The notes beneath the pieces are model-generated. The model did not search any database. It was not told the origin of the DNA and worked only from the letters and a program-made list of their open reading frames with translations. Source: Euprymna scolopes (Eukaryota; Mollusca; Cephalopoda; Sepiida; Sepiolidae). Taken from it: DNA of 57,397 nucleotides. Below are positions 46,440-57,397 of this stretch, one piece after another. Position numbers and translations under genes: made by a program. Location: positions 108,968,864 through 109,026,260 of the forward strand of contig CM044495.1 of the NCBI GenBank assembly GCA_024364805.1, given 5' to 3'. How positions within the stretch are numbered: position 1 is the first letter of the stretch; each line of letters begins with the position of its first letter.

Positions 46440-46930
46440 TAGTGGATCAGAGACTTTCATTTTCCGAACCGACCGTCGAAGTTCTTGTGTTGATTGAGGA
46501 ACGTAAAATTCGAATGTCTCGAAAATGGGCGCACGCGGTGTTCCTTCATAGCAATCTTGTTTTTAATGTCGCAAATAAAATCGTGTTTTCTTCTTTTCGT
46601 ACCACTCTTCAGTTTGTTCAATGCATCCTCCGGTGTCAGGGTTAGGGAAGAGATAACATAGTCTTTTAGAGCTGTATTCATGCCCACGGAATTAATCCAC
46701 ACAGACACGAATTTGGTTCGTTTTTTTTGTATACTATAGGGACGGCCATTTCACTAGTGGTTACTTTCGATAGTATTCCGGATTTTTCTAGCCGTTCCAG
46801 TTTCGTATCAAATTCTCCATCTTATTAATGATTTGTCTTCAGGCATTTATGTATTAGATCAGTTCATTCGTAAGTAATTTCGCCCACAATATTTTCTTCG
46901 AATTGTTGTGTAATTTCGTTTGTCTCTTCG
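46440..46930 (-). mobile_element. Ty3/gypsy-type pol fossil: RT front part
   Basis: The minus strand shows the start of a gypsy-type reverse transcriptase, including a LERLEKSGILSKV block (about 46770-46805), an NTALKDYV block (about 46640) and a following ALNKLKSGTK stretch (about 46600). Upstream protease could not be confirmed. Broken and old; same orientation as the piece at 42.8-44.4 kb and plausibly from the same insertion. Confidence 0.6.
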
Positions 46931-49583
46931 CTTATTTATATTATGAATCTTACAGGTAACCGATTTTCTGATGAATCTTACAAGTAACCGTATTTTTTTC
47001 CTGAGTTTCTCTCTTCCTGTATTGTACATTGACAGCTGTGTTTCCTGTTGTGGACACCATTATCCATGTGTTCTGGATCAGGTAATTTTGTAAATCATTT
47101 TATCTACCATTTATTAAGCTTTCGATATCACCAGTCATCTTCCTTCTAGTAAATCTACGTAGAGTCGAATTATAGTATCTCTCGGGTGTATTGCATATAA
47201 TATGTTCAATAGTGTTTTCATTTTCTCACCATTGTGACTATGGTTTTATTTGGTCTAATGGAATGGTCAAATATGAATTACTAGCGAAACTGCCCGCGTG
47301 TTTATGCCTGCAGTTAGATTTCTATTGTATAATTTCGTTTTTGAGAGGTTCTTCATTTTAATCACATATCCTTTTCTCATCCTCTTACTTTTCATGTACA
47401 GATTTGATGGCTTTTATTTATAGATTTTATGTTGGTCAATTTCTATTAACTCGAATTATTTAAACAATTCGAATGTCTTCACTGTATAATGGCCCTATGT
47501 AATTATTTAAAAAAATCTCTTTTGTGACTTATTTTCCTCTGTTTTAGGTTATTATATTGTTTATCTTGATTTTAAGTGTTCAGTTCTTGTTATTGCTGTA
47601 TCTGAAAGTATACATGTTTAATATACACACCTGGTCTCTAATATTATTCCTGAAATAAGAGAATTACAAAAGAAACAGTTGTACAATGCAGACCCTGCGC
47701 TTTATTATTATTATTATTTTTTTTTTTTTAATCCGAATATAGATCATCATTAAGAATTGCTCCCCGACAACAACGGTGGTATTTATGTGACATTAAATGT
47801 CCTGAAATTACCAGTAATCTTTAACTATTTCTATAATATGTGCCAATGAATTTGCATTATCTTAAAAGTCGTTTGCCTTTGACTTCTAACTCACAACAAC
47901 CAATTATCTCCAGTGACATTTCTGTGGCTACATACTTCTCGGAGGTCCAAGTTTATTTTTCTACTGTCCAGAGGAGGTATGAAACTGTTTCTACTCATTA
48001 CTCTGGTTTTATTCTTATATATGCTGGTACTAAAAATGTGTGGAGTTGGAGGTAAACTTATAATTTGACAATTTCAGTTTTTTTTATTTCTTACTTATAT
48101 TCCATAAAACCGGTTAGAGTTTGTCCCTAATATAAATTACATTACGCGTTCTGAAGCTGTTGTTAAGATTGCATCTTTGTCAGTGATATTTCCCTTTGAA
48201 TAGTTGTAGTCTTCCATAAACTAAGTACTTCATCATTACGGATTAGAATAACAATATCTGTCCAGTTACAAATGTCAAACGTTAACTATAGCAAGCTTAG
48301 TTAATTTAAGAACAAGTTTGAAAAAATACATTTTTCTTTATCTTCCAGATATATTCAATTTTTTAAAAGTTGTCCGTAAAATAGTGGAAATTAATGTTTT
48401 TTTTATTTTATATTTTCTATTGTCATAGGATATTGTTAAAATTTGTAAAATGCACAACATAAGTGGAAGTTGCGATTTAAAAATCCAAAGATTTAAAATA
48501 AAATGACATTTTTTCCGCAGTAGTTTACCATGAAGTAAGCAGGGGTCTTTAAATTTCAAGGGATATTAAGCCATATCACGGGGCGTTTTATATTAAATGC
48601 AAAGCATTTGCCGAATCTTCTCTTCTGATTTATTCAAAATCATTGCACTTACGCAACATTCATTATAGTAAAAGTGTGGTGCTCTTGAATCATTAATGTT
48701 CTATTACATCTGGTACTATATGATATTTGTTGAATTACTGCCACTTATATAAAATTTTCGGGGTAAATGTTGCAAAATGTGATTAGTGTAAAAGATCGTA
48801 CATTTTCTCTCTGTTAAAGGTCTTTAGGTACCTGTAAACAGATATTTAGAAGGAGTTATAAAAATATGAATTATGAACGGATTAAAGAAAACTTAGACAT
48901 TTGAGTTTAGATAGTTATACTCCAACTGACTACCAGGAAATGTGTTTTTGCAAATATTTTTAATTTGCTTTATTTCACCATTTCTGAGACATTACCCAAG
49001 CATCCAATGTCGCCAATGTGGGAGACGACAACACGATCTTAAATGAAGATGGGAGAGAATATAAGGCACACAACGAAATCTAGTGCAGCTCGGTTTAAAA
49101 TGCAGTTATATCTGATATCTTATGACAAATGTATTCTAAATTATTTATAGTTGCATTAAATGCGAGATTCTAAAGCAGTTATAACGAGAAAGTTGTTAAA
49201 TCAATTATACACTGCACTTATCTCTTCACTATACGCTTAGATGTCTGAAATTTTAACCATGTGAAATCCAAAACTGCTTTCCACTAAGTGTTGTGTGATG
49301 CAAATCATGCCGGTCACTTGACATGTATTATATCGAAAAAAAAAAAAGAATTCATTTCTGATTTACCTGATGTATGCTGAATTCAACGCTATATTGGCAG
49401 AGCTAGCATGCTGAAATCATTTATAATAAATTCGCTGCAAAACTAAATCACTTTTTGTGTCAAACTTGTTTTGCGTTAATTGGATATAATAATGAATTTT
49501 GCTAGGTTTTTATTTTACGATTCATGAAACTCGCATTGCGTAGTTATGTCTTTAAGTCCAGGAAATTATCATGCATTTACATA
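46931..49583. other. AT-rich DNA, no gene seen
   Basis: A short duplication, ATGAATCTTACA.GTAACCG, lies at about 46943-46991. A TTATTATTATT run lies near 47703. Frames at 47840-48055 and 48338-48559 carry no motif. The first few hundred bases may belong to the gypsy fossil. Confidence 0.45.
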
Positions 49584-50421
49584 GTAGACCGATAAATATG
49601 TCGCCGTAAAGACCTAAACACTACAAATTTATTTAAACACTCTTATTGAAAAATCATTTCAAGTAATTGTGTATGTAGTAGAACTGACATCTATTCAATG
49701 TGACTGCTTTCAGCCTCAATGACCGCCTCGATACTGGTCGAGAATTGGTAGCCGCCATCTCCACATCGCCGACGGCAGATCGGCGAATACTCGGATGGGG
49801 GCGGTCAGGTTGTTATTGTTAATGTGTGAGGTTATGTTTATGATGTTCTCGACGTATGACCAAACGAATTACTCGACCAAGTTCAGGTCGGGGGAGAATG
49901 GGTCCAGTAAAGAAGGGTGCATAGTCGTAGCACTAATTCTGAAGCATAGACTGAGTCTCTTTGGACTTGCAGGTCGGCGCAGGCTTCTGCTGCAACACTT
50001 ACGGTCTGTTAGCCGCATCCTTATTGTATCACACACTTCAGCATATTCAGGTACAATTTGGTGTTTACTTTAAAGCCGACTTCGAAGATGTGAGGTGGCA
50101 TAATATGGTTCTCACTTGAAATCAAATCAAAGACAATAATCGCCGGCCGTGCCCCCAAGCTGTGCCCTCAAGCGCTGAACCGTCTATATGTGCATTTTGA
50201 AGGTGCTGGCAATGGTCCTGTTGTCAGAACTTGAATTGGTAGAGAGCATGAGTTGTCCAGCTGAACATCTTTGATACCGCTCGATCAACATGATTTAATG
50301 GTCTGATAGTTCTTGGTTAACAAGCAGATGGGCTGTAACAAAAATGGAAACCGGTTTTCTTCAAACGGAAATACGAGCATGTCGTTTTTTCTAGGGCAAC
50401 AATTTTATCGTTCAACCCTGT
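49584..50421 (-). mobile_element. mariner-superfamily transposon copy with terminal inverted repeats, inactive
   Basis: On the minus strand a decayed transposase is readable in changing frames: PPHIFEVGFKVNTKLYLNML (about 50080-50020), then QQKPAPTCKSKETQSML (about 49995-49945), then FSPDLNLVE (about 49885), then FVWSYVENIINITSH (about 49855-49815) and a C-terminal VFADLPSA-like stretch. In relatives the second block reads QQD.APAH, so the second catalytic Asp is replaced by Lys here. A stop follows the SPDLN.VE block. The ends match as inverted repeats: GACCGATAAATATGTCGCC at 49587-49605 against the reverse complement of 50391-50416 (AACGATAAAATTGTTGCCC), and TA is present just outside both. 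The ~840 bp total is shorter than a typical 1.3-kb mariner, because N-terminal HTH sequence is largely missing. Confidence 0.75.
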
Positions 50422-51789
50422 ACTTCAATTTTCTACAATTCCGTTGAACTTAATTGTGTAATGTGTTTGTAATTTTATTTCATCTGCAAAAACTTGTACT
50501 TTCTGACGGATTTTTCAATTATTCATACTTGTATAATTCCAGATTTGAAAGAGCTTAAATTGCACTAAGTGCTGTAAGATCGCGCATTCTTACGACAAGG
50601 TTCGAGGAAATAAATCATCATGCAGTATATCAAACATGCTGTTAGTTGTATACCAAGCATTTCTGATACCGACGACATGCCACCCCTGCTGTAAGCGAAA
50701 CTTACTGCATGCTGCGTCCTGATAATATCAAATGTGAATTTTCCTGCTACATCCGCTGCTATTATAATAAACCTGGACCTTATAGAAGACTTTTATCAAA
50801 ACTTGGTTCAATTTTCACCATTTTTTATCGCACATGAAATTCAGTACTTGCTGCATCTTGTTGCAAATTCAGGATAATTGGTGCAAGTACGATGTATATA
50901 AGTAACAACGGGCACTCACATCCGTTATATCATGTAGCATTTTTTACAAATTTCGGTGCAATTTTGCGATACTCGACAGACTGAGTTTGATTTATGAGAC
51001 AATGGGACATGTGCGCTTACCTCCTGTGTTTAATTCATGCTGGAGTCAGTTCTATTATTCGAAATATGTCATACACTAGCGATTGAGTCAAAATTCTGAT
51101 AATATACGGTTACATCTGCCATGGTTTAAAGGGTTCTTCTAAATCCAATACATGCCCTACGTCTTTTAAAAAGAATGAATAAACGACTCATTTGTGTGCA
51201 ATGCTATACAGACAACTTGTATACGGTATTTATTGGCATGTTTATATACGTTTCTTAAACTATTCCTCGTTGAAAAGATTTGTTTCAAAAATATTATCTA
51301 TTTGTAGCTCAAAAAAATTAAAGTAGTATAAACGCAGAAAGAGTATGATTTAAACGAGCGAGTTTTGGTGCCCTCAAACTTTATGTTTTATATATTCTCA
51401 ATGTTCTTTTGTTCAAGCGCTGAACTAATGCTGTGCATGCGCGTCAGGAGCCCTATCTGCCATAAAGATTGGGCGTTCCACCATTTAAGTTCCCTAATTA
51501 TTTTTACAGAAAAAGGTTAAAGACCTACATAGACTGGAGTGATACCATACAAACGGTCATTTTTCCTCCAGAATTTCTTGTTATATATTGTCCCCACCAT
51601 TCTAAAGGAACCTTGCAAGCAATTCAATCACGCCTCTGTGCTTCTTATACACGTCAATAACAGCTGTTGTGGCTTAAAATATAACACATATTTGCAACAC
51701 ACAGATGCAACTTTCATGTCGTGCAGGCAATGTCGTTCTGCTGGAGGTATTTTAAGTCATCTCTGAACGCATTTTCTATCTACTAAATA
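50422..51789. other. AT-rich DNA, no gene seen; possible 5' flank of LINE
   Basis: Frames at 51469-51766 have no recognised motif. They may be decayed LINE sequence upstream of the RT but cannot be aligned by eye. Confidence 0.4.
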
Positions 51790-52600
51790 ACGCAGCCAGA
51801 GCCAGGAATGTAGCCCTTGATATATCCAAAATCTTTGACAAAGTCTAGCATAAAGGGCTGCGTATCAAAATTTAATTGTTCGCTATAACTGGACGTACAC
51901 TAAATATAATCATATCCTCTTAAGCCATAGAAGCATACAGGTTGTCATTGACGGACGTACATCAAAGAAACATACCATTAATGGGGGAGTGCCTCAGTGG
52001 TCGATCCTTGGACCATTATTATTCCTGATATGAATAAACAACCTCCCTGGTAATGTTGTGTGTGAAATGGGTATATTTGCTGATGATACAACGCTCTATA
52101 TTACGCAGGAGAAAAGAACAGGGGTATATATATATATCTAAGAATTATTGAATTGTTAAGACAGAATTGTTAGAAAATTACATCCAGACTATAGTGGAAT
52201 AGGGCCGCAAATGGATGGTAACATTTATTGCTAGTAAAACTAAGTTGCTTTTCTTTAACAATTACAAGGCTCCTCTCAAACCCCTATATACCTGACAAAT
52301 AGCACCCTACCTGCGAAGTCTACCTTCAAACCTCTCGGCCTAACATTTTCGGGCAATATGAACTGGAACAAATACATAGATGACATTGCAAAGGCTGCTG
52401 CAAAGAAGTGGGTTCCTTCTATCGAGCTAGAAGTCTACTCACGCTTTAGAGTATCATGTACCCTTACAAGGACACCATTCTCCCATGCATTGATAACTAG
52501 TGTCACATCTGGGCTCGTCCACCACTTGTCTTTCCCTCTAAGATAAACTCCAAAAAAGAGTTGTAAATCTAATCGCTCCCACTTTATTAACTATTCTTAG
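51790..52600 (+). pseudogene. LINE reverse transcriptase fragment (Jockey/CR1-like)
   Basis: Plus-strand traces in order: ALDISK.FDKV (about 51810-51845), SIQVVIDGRTSKKHTINGGV (about 51925-51985), [14 protein letters not shown] (about 51981-52025) with an early stop just after it, INNLP, FADDTTLY (about 52076-52100) with the catalytic ADD intact, a short (TA)n, then LGLTFSGNMNWNKYIDDIAK (about 52338-52400) and a frame-shifted CHIW block near 52505 followed by LQKRVVNLIAPT. The [21 protein letters not shown] consensus is therefore altered (G to W) and broken. This covers the RT palm and thumb. Endonuclease and extreme C-terminus are absent. More degraded than the LINE at 16.2 kb, so probably older. 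Confidence 0.85.
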
Positions 52601-54567
52601 TGTTTACTAGTTTGATCAATAACACTATCGGTGTTTAAAACTTCCAACACTGACTTTGTCACGTTGTCTTTGTTTGTTGTTTAGACTGAAGAGGAATGTA
52701 CCGATCGCTAAAACGTTATTTATCAGTGACTGTCCGACACTGTTATCGATATTTTCGAATCAATCTGTTCTTCAACAACCAATTAACTAACTATATTTAA
52801 TAGTGTCTAAACACGCACGATGCATGCCTATTTTAATCTATAACCAGAATTTGCCACATATTTTTCATCGTTTAATTCAGCGGGCGCCCGAAACGATGAA
52901 ACATCGACCGGTTATCCTTATCTAAAAATTAAGAATGTAAAATCTATTGCAATGATATCATAAGACTTGTAACGTATTCATTTATTCAAACTTCATTTAC
53001 CGTTCTTAACGTATCTCTTTTTTTTTTTCGAATAATCAGTATTGGCATCTTCTAACTAAACATCTTCCGCAATGAGATGAACAATACCATTAAAGATATA
53101 GCTAATTCGATGACCAGCATAAAGTGTTAAGCTTTTTGTAATTCCATACTTAAGACTAACAGCATTCGGAACTAGAAATAGATCTTGTGCATAGAGGTAA
53201 TATTATGCTTATGAACAAACCCGTGACATCTTGTTTGAGGCTGAGTACTGTTGAAGGCATTAGTTATGCTGCTTATTTCTCTAGAGTTTAGGAGCAAACA
53301 TTTCTATCAATGATATCGTGACGCATACAGCCTAGATTAGACACTAGAAAACGACATTTTCGACGATTCTCATTTGCAATTAATGTTTAGTAAATGTGAA
53401 AGTTAATTGGTATAAACTGCAAAGAAATAATTTATTTTAATTCGATCACTTAATAGGAAGAATGGTTTCGTTATGTTGACTCACGAGATATGAAACAATT
53501 TGGAAATCACTCATTTTAAAAACTGTATTGTTTTTCTCGGACTTGATAGCATCATGTTATAAAGATATTTTCTTAAGATATTGCCTACAAAGAATATATT
53601 TTATTTAATGAGTAAATATGGCCTAGAAATTAAGGAAACGAAATTGTGACTTCAGACTGTACGAAGGTCCCCAAATGAAAGCACTACCAGCGATTATGAT
53701 TGAAAGTAATATACATATAGTAAACAAAATAATATAGATTTCATCTTCAGCACAAAAAATTAAATACATCATAATGTTAACTATAATCTAATAAACAAAT
53801 GAGTAATCACAAATCATGAAATGAAAATTAGTACTTTCCTCTGTCTAGCTACATGGTCACATTCATATCGAACGTTGTAAAAAAGTAACAAACATTTTAC
53901 ATAATATAAACTACTTTTAATTCCTGCTATTTCTTACAAATATTCGGAATTTAATTTTCAACTTTAGTCTACCAAAACAATTAAATCTTACATCGAAATG
54001 ACATTGTTCTAGATATCTACTGAGCAATTATCAAATAAAAATGATGCTTGACATAGCGTATGAAGACAATATATATACGAAAACCGTATACTTATAGAGA
54101 CCTTTCGGATTTTCATTGTAAGTAAAGACATTCTATACAAATATGTATAATTTTTATTATATATAGATAAAATATCTTATTGAGGGAGTTTATTGTATAT
54201 CATGATACAATAATCTTAGTCTCTGTAAATTATGTTCTCTTTTATGATACCATCGTCACACAAACTGTGTTAACGTTGGAACTAATGTTTGTATAGATTG
54301 TTCATAATTTCCCAACACAGATGTTCTCCTCCTTTGAGATTGAGTCCATTATATCTTCTGTCGTTATAATATTCAAAATATATTCAAATATGAATCCACT
54401 GGAAACATATATCGGCTGTTATTTGTCATACTCCAATATTCTATTAATTATTGTTTACTGTAAAATGACTGTTTTTTTGTTTTACCGATCATGCGAAATA
54501 CATTCAGTTAGTAAAGAAAGTTGTGAGGGGCTCACGAATGCACTATATACGCAATCTCCTAACGGCC
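52601..54567. other. AT-rich DNA, no gene seen
   Basis: No recognised element. An 86-codon plus frame at 54321-54581 runs into the next inverted repeat and has no motif. Confidence 0.5.
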
Positions 54568-54780
54568 AAAATATATCGTAAGCTAACAATCTTAAAATCC
54601 ACTTGCAGTATCTCGCATGTGCATTAATATCAAAACACGCGTTCTCTATGTATTATCTCTTGGTGTAAATTCATATACTTTTTCTAGACAACATCTCTGC
54701 ATGATAAGTATTATGTCAGCTCTCAATGACACCGCTTTTATTCAATTTAAAAGTGGAAACTTCGTAAATATTGAAGTTTA
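54568..54780 (+). repeat. left inverted-repeat arm (~210 bp)
   Basis: Matches the reverse complement of 56312-56548. The right arm has an extra ~25-bp internal duplication around its AATTT-AAAAGT block. Confidence 0.85.
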
Positions 54781-55208
54781 AAAACATTTATATTTTGTTT
54801 CGAAAGAAAAGAAAACATAGTTTTAAATTATACGGGATAGGTAGTAAGAATGAGAATAAATAATTTATAATGTTCGGATTAATCGGAACATTTCATTTAC
54901 TTTGGATATTATATAGTGGGACCTTCATATTTTCATATACTTAAATACAAAGTGCATGCCGCTTGATACAAGAGTCGAAAAATATAAAATGCAGTATTAC
55001 AGTTTTTGCCAAGTTCTGTTTCGGAATAATGTAAGAGGCATAAATTATTAGTTATATAATTCGATCGGAGATTTTCATCCTGTATTTGTATTTATTCAGA
55101 AGATATTTGAATTTCTGTATCGGTTCAATGTAATATTCACTTCTATTAAACGATAGATATTATTCTGAAACGTAAAATTGTTTAATAATGTAATTCGATA
55201 AAAATTTT

Positions 55209-55215
<7 letters not shown>

Positions 55216-55267
<52 letters not shown>
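55216..55267. repeat. (TA)n-(TG)n microsatellite
   Basis: TA repeats to 55252 followed by TGTGTG. Confidence 0.95.
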
Positions 55268-55360
55268 ATACTGTTAATGACAATAACATAAAAAGGTAAT
55301 AACAAATAATGAGACATATAATTGTGCATTTATATTCACATTATCGTTTTATGTAAAACC

Positions 55361-55762
55361 ATCCTGAGTGCCTTGCGTTGCTCGGGTTTTTTGGGGGGGT
55401 AGCAAAAAAAGGAGTGGTAGTAGAGAGTAAGGTTCGAACCCATACAGCTGAGAAGGAAGTATATGTGAAAAAATAACGTGATTTCTTTGACGTGACCTAT
55501 ATCGTCTATTAAAGTAAGGCTAGTCCATCAAAAAGTGGGGATTATCCCAAAAATATCGGCAAGAAAACGACGCCTCCCTGTAGAAAAGTGGCCAGTTGAG
55601 AGTGAAGAAATTAATGCTTTTGCAATTTTCCATATTTGTCGTCCGAAGCATTAAGATTAAAAACGTGTTCGATCTCCTGAAAATCCGTCGCCTCAGTCAA
55701 ATTTTTAGGCAAACATAAATGCATACATATATTTAAACAAACAGGTGAGTTTTATATTATAG
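55361..55762 (+). repeat. R1-like unit 1 of tandem pair
   Basis: Head CCTGAGTGCCTTGCGTTGCT followed by CGGGTTTTTT, then GGTTCGAACCC (about 55431), then GTAGAAAAGTGGCCAGTTGA, then ACAAACAGGTGAGTTTTATA at the end. GGTTCGAACCC fits the Pol III B-box consensus, but no correctly spaced A box was found. Confidence 0.65.
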
Positions 55763-56210
55763 TCTAGCCTGGGTGGCCGGCATTGCCCGGGTTTTTAGAG
55801 GTGGTTATCGAGCAAATAAAAATGGTACTAAACAGTCAGACTCGAACACATCGCGAAGGAGGAAAGACAAATCAAAAAGTGACGTTTTTACTGGGGCGCC
55901 TATCGCAAATCTGGTAGTGACTTAGTTTTTAATTAAAGAAAGACAATCAAAAAGAAGGGATGACTTTCGAAAATATCGCCGTGTAGAAAAGTGCCCAGTT
56001 AAGGGTGAAATGATTAAGGGTCTTGACCAATTTATCGTTATCTGCCCCTGATAGTATAGCTTTAAAATGATATCTTTCTTTAGAAAACCTGCTGCCTTTT
56101 ACGAAAGTTTTAGGAATGCATACATAAATGCATAATACAGGCATGCATACACGCATGCATGCATACATAATACATTTAAACAGACAGGTGATATTTATAC
56201 AATACATTAG
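55763..56210 (+). repeat. R1-like unit 2 of tandem pair
   Basis: Begins TCTAGCCTGGGTGGCCGGCA followed by TTGCCCGGG, then shares GTAGAAAAGTGCCCAGTTAA and ACAGACAGGTGATATTTATA with unit 1. A GCATGCATACA-type simple run lies near its end. Confidence 0.65.
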
Positions 56211-56311
56211 TTATTAATAATTGTTTTACTAAATGATCAATTGTGGTTTGACAGGTTTTTTGTATTACACAGTAAATATCAAGGCTAAGCTTATAATATA
56301 AGAATCCTGTT

Positions 56312-56548
56312 GAATATTCAATATTTACAAATTTTCCCACTTTTAATTTGAATACAAGTTTTCTACTTTTAAATTGAATAAAAGCGGTGTCATGGAGAGC
56401 TGCCATAATACGTATCGGACACAGATGTTGTCTAGAAAAGGCATATGCATTTACACCAAGAGATAATACGTATGGAACGTGTATTTTGATATTAATGCAA
56501 ATGTGAGATACTGCAAGTGGATTTTAAGATTGGTAGCTTACGATATAT
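56312..56548 (-). repeat. right inverted-repeat arm (~235 bp)
   Basis: Partner of 54568-54780; the outer end on the minus strand reads ATATATCGTAAGCTACC. Confidence 0.85.
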
Positions 56549-57361
56549 ATTTACTGCAAGAAAATAAATATTAAGTATTGTGTATTTATGTAATACAATT
56601 ACTCATCTTAAATTAATATATTTTCATACAGAATTAAGTGGTTATTTTGCATTTTATTTTAAGCACCTTCGTATTGACATATCAGCCTTTGATAACGAAA
56701 TATATGCGTGTATGTGTATACCTAGTACTTTGCTGCAACATACGTATTTTGAAAAAATGCAAAATAATTTTGGCATAAGAAAAACTGCTCATTATATGAC
56801 AGTTTAAAACTTACTATATATTTGAGATCCAACACGATAAACCTGAAGATAGTTAATGAGTTAATGGTTCAAATCTAAACCCCTACAACATTAAATAAAA
56901 AAGGTATAACTAGATTTTCTTTTCTAGAACTGTAAAAAAATGTAATCAACCGCTGAGGTAAACCACCTCGTAATATATCATCTAATGTACGATGAGTATA
57001 ATACTTATTCGAGAAGTTATATTGACGAGATTTAAATAGTTAAACGTTAAGAGTTTCCTGTAAATTATATTTATGTTTTTAGTTTATGTGGAAGTCACAC
57101 TGATATGACGTCGAACAATCTGGATCAGACGTGATTTTATCATGCGATATTGTAATGAAAAAAAAACGCATATGGTTTTGCAAGTAAAACGTTATTTCTG
57201 TTTGTTTTTCATTATCAAGTTCACTCCACTATGCTTTTCGCTTAATGTGATAGAGTTTCGCAAGTAAAATTTTGAAACGTTATCAGAATTAATCAAGTCG
57301 TTAGCAGAAGAGCATTAATCGGCTAAGTTGTTAAATATGCATCCATCATATACAATGACCA
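56549..57361. other. AT-rich DNA, no gene seen
   Basis: A 75-codon plus frame at 56580-56807 without recognised motif. Otherwise nothing. Confidence 0.5.
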
Positions 57362-57397
57362 CACACACACACACATATATATGTATATATATATATA
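57361..57397. repeat. (CA)n-(TA)n microsatellite at window edge
   Basis: CACACA then TATATATGTATATA, running off the end. Confidence 0.9.

Larger units (their letters stand above)
54568..56548. mobile_element. ~2-kb segment bounded by ~200-bp inverted repeats
   Basis: 54568-54780 is the reverse complement of 56312-56548 with many small differences. Shared long words include AATCTTAAAATCCACTTGCA, TATTATCTCTTGGTGTAAAT and CACCGCTTTTATTCAATTT. Both outer ends read ATATATCGTAAGCTA. The interior has no transposase and contains two tandem R1-like units and a (TA)n-(TG)n array. It could be an old non-autonomous TIR element that received nested insertions, or two inverted copies of one repeat. Frames at 55947-56406 (minus) fall on these repeats. 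Confidence 0.5.

Noticed and set aside
1-57397. CRISPR array, operon or prokaryotic system
   Set aside because: No regular spacer-repeat arrangement, no dense coding and no bacterial gene order; the sequence is plainly eukaryotic.

Overview
The window looks like non-coding DNA from a large, repeat-rich metazoan genome, most plausibly a cephalopod mollusc of the octopus type. The grounds are a very AT-rich composition, long (TA)n, (CA)n and (GA)n microsatellites every few kilobases, and decayed animal-type transposons: Tc1/mariner copies, a Jockey/CR1-like LINE and a Ty3/gypsy pol. The species call is an inference from style and remembered family resemblance. I recognised no host exon, tRNA, rRNA, operon or CRISPR array. 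Most open frames are short and arise from AT-rich or microsatellite sequence.

Layout. 0-7.9 kb is AT-rich intergenic or intronic DNA with (TA)n arrays, a degenerate direct repeat (1.47-1.90 kb) and a dispersed repeat, here called R1 (4.29-5.27 kb), that carries an internal ~130-bp tandem array. 7.9-10.9 kb holds an internally deleted mariner (minus strand) and a Tc1 transposase (plus strand) with an unusual internal micro-inversion. 11-16 kb has a purine-rich, more complex stretch, (TA)n-(GA)n arrays and an assembly gap. 16.2-16.9 kb is the 3' end of a LINE ORF2. 18.6-22.1 kb is a 3.49-kb segment bounded by 93-bp inverted repeats with one mismatch, flanked on both sides by (TA)n. 23.2-24.0 kb and 40.5-41.1 kb are two copies of another dispersed repeat (R2). 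25.7-26.3 kb is a second Tc1/mariner-superfamily fossil. 28.8 kb has a possible LTR fragment. 35.9-36.6 kb is a second R1 copy. 37.4 and 39.0 kb carry an inverted pair of a short repeat (R3). 39.7-40.2 kb is higher-complexity sequence. 42.8-46.9 kb contains two minus-strand pieces of a very old gypsy-type pol. 49.6-50.4 kb is a mariner copy with recognisable terminal repeats. 51.8-52.6 kb is a second LINE RT piece. 54.6-56.5 kb is bounded by ~200-bp inverted repeats and encloses two tandem R1-like units.

Nothing here forms a working gene system. The window is best read as layered transposon fossils and microsatellites. The most notable objects are the two inverted-repeat-bounded segments, the Tc1 copy with an inverted and duplicated helix-turn-helix block, and the repeated placement of (TA)n arrays at element boundaries. 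All family calls rest on reading motifs by eye; no database search was run.
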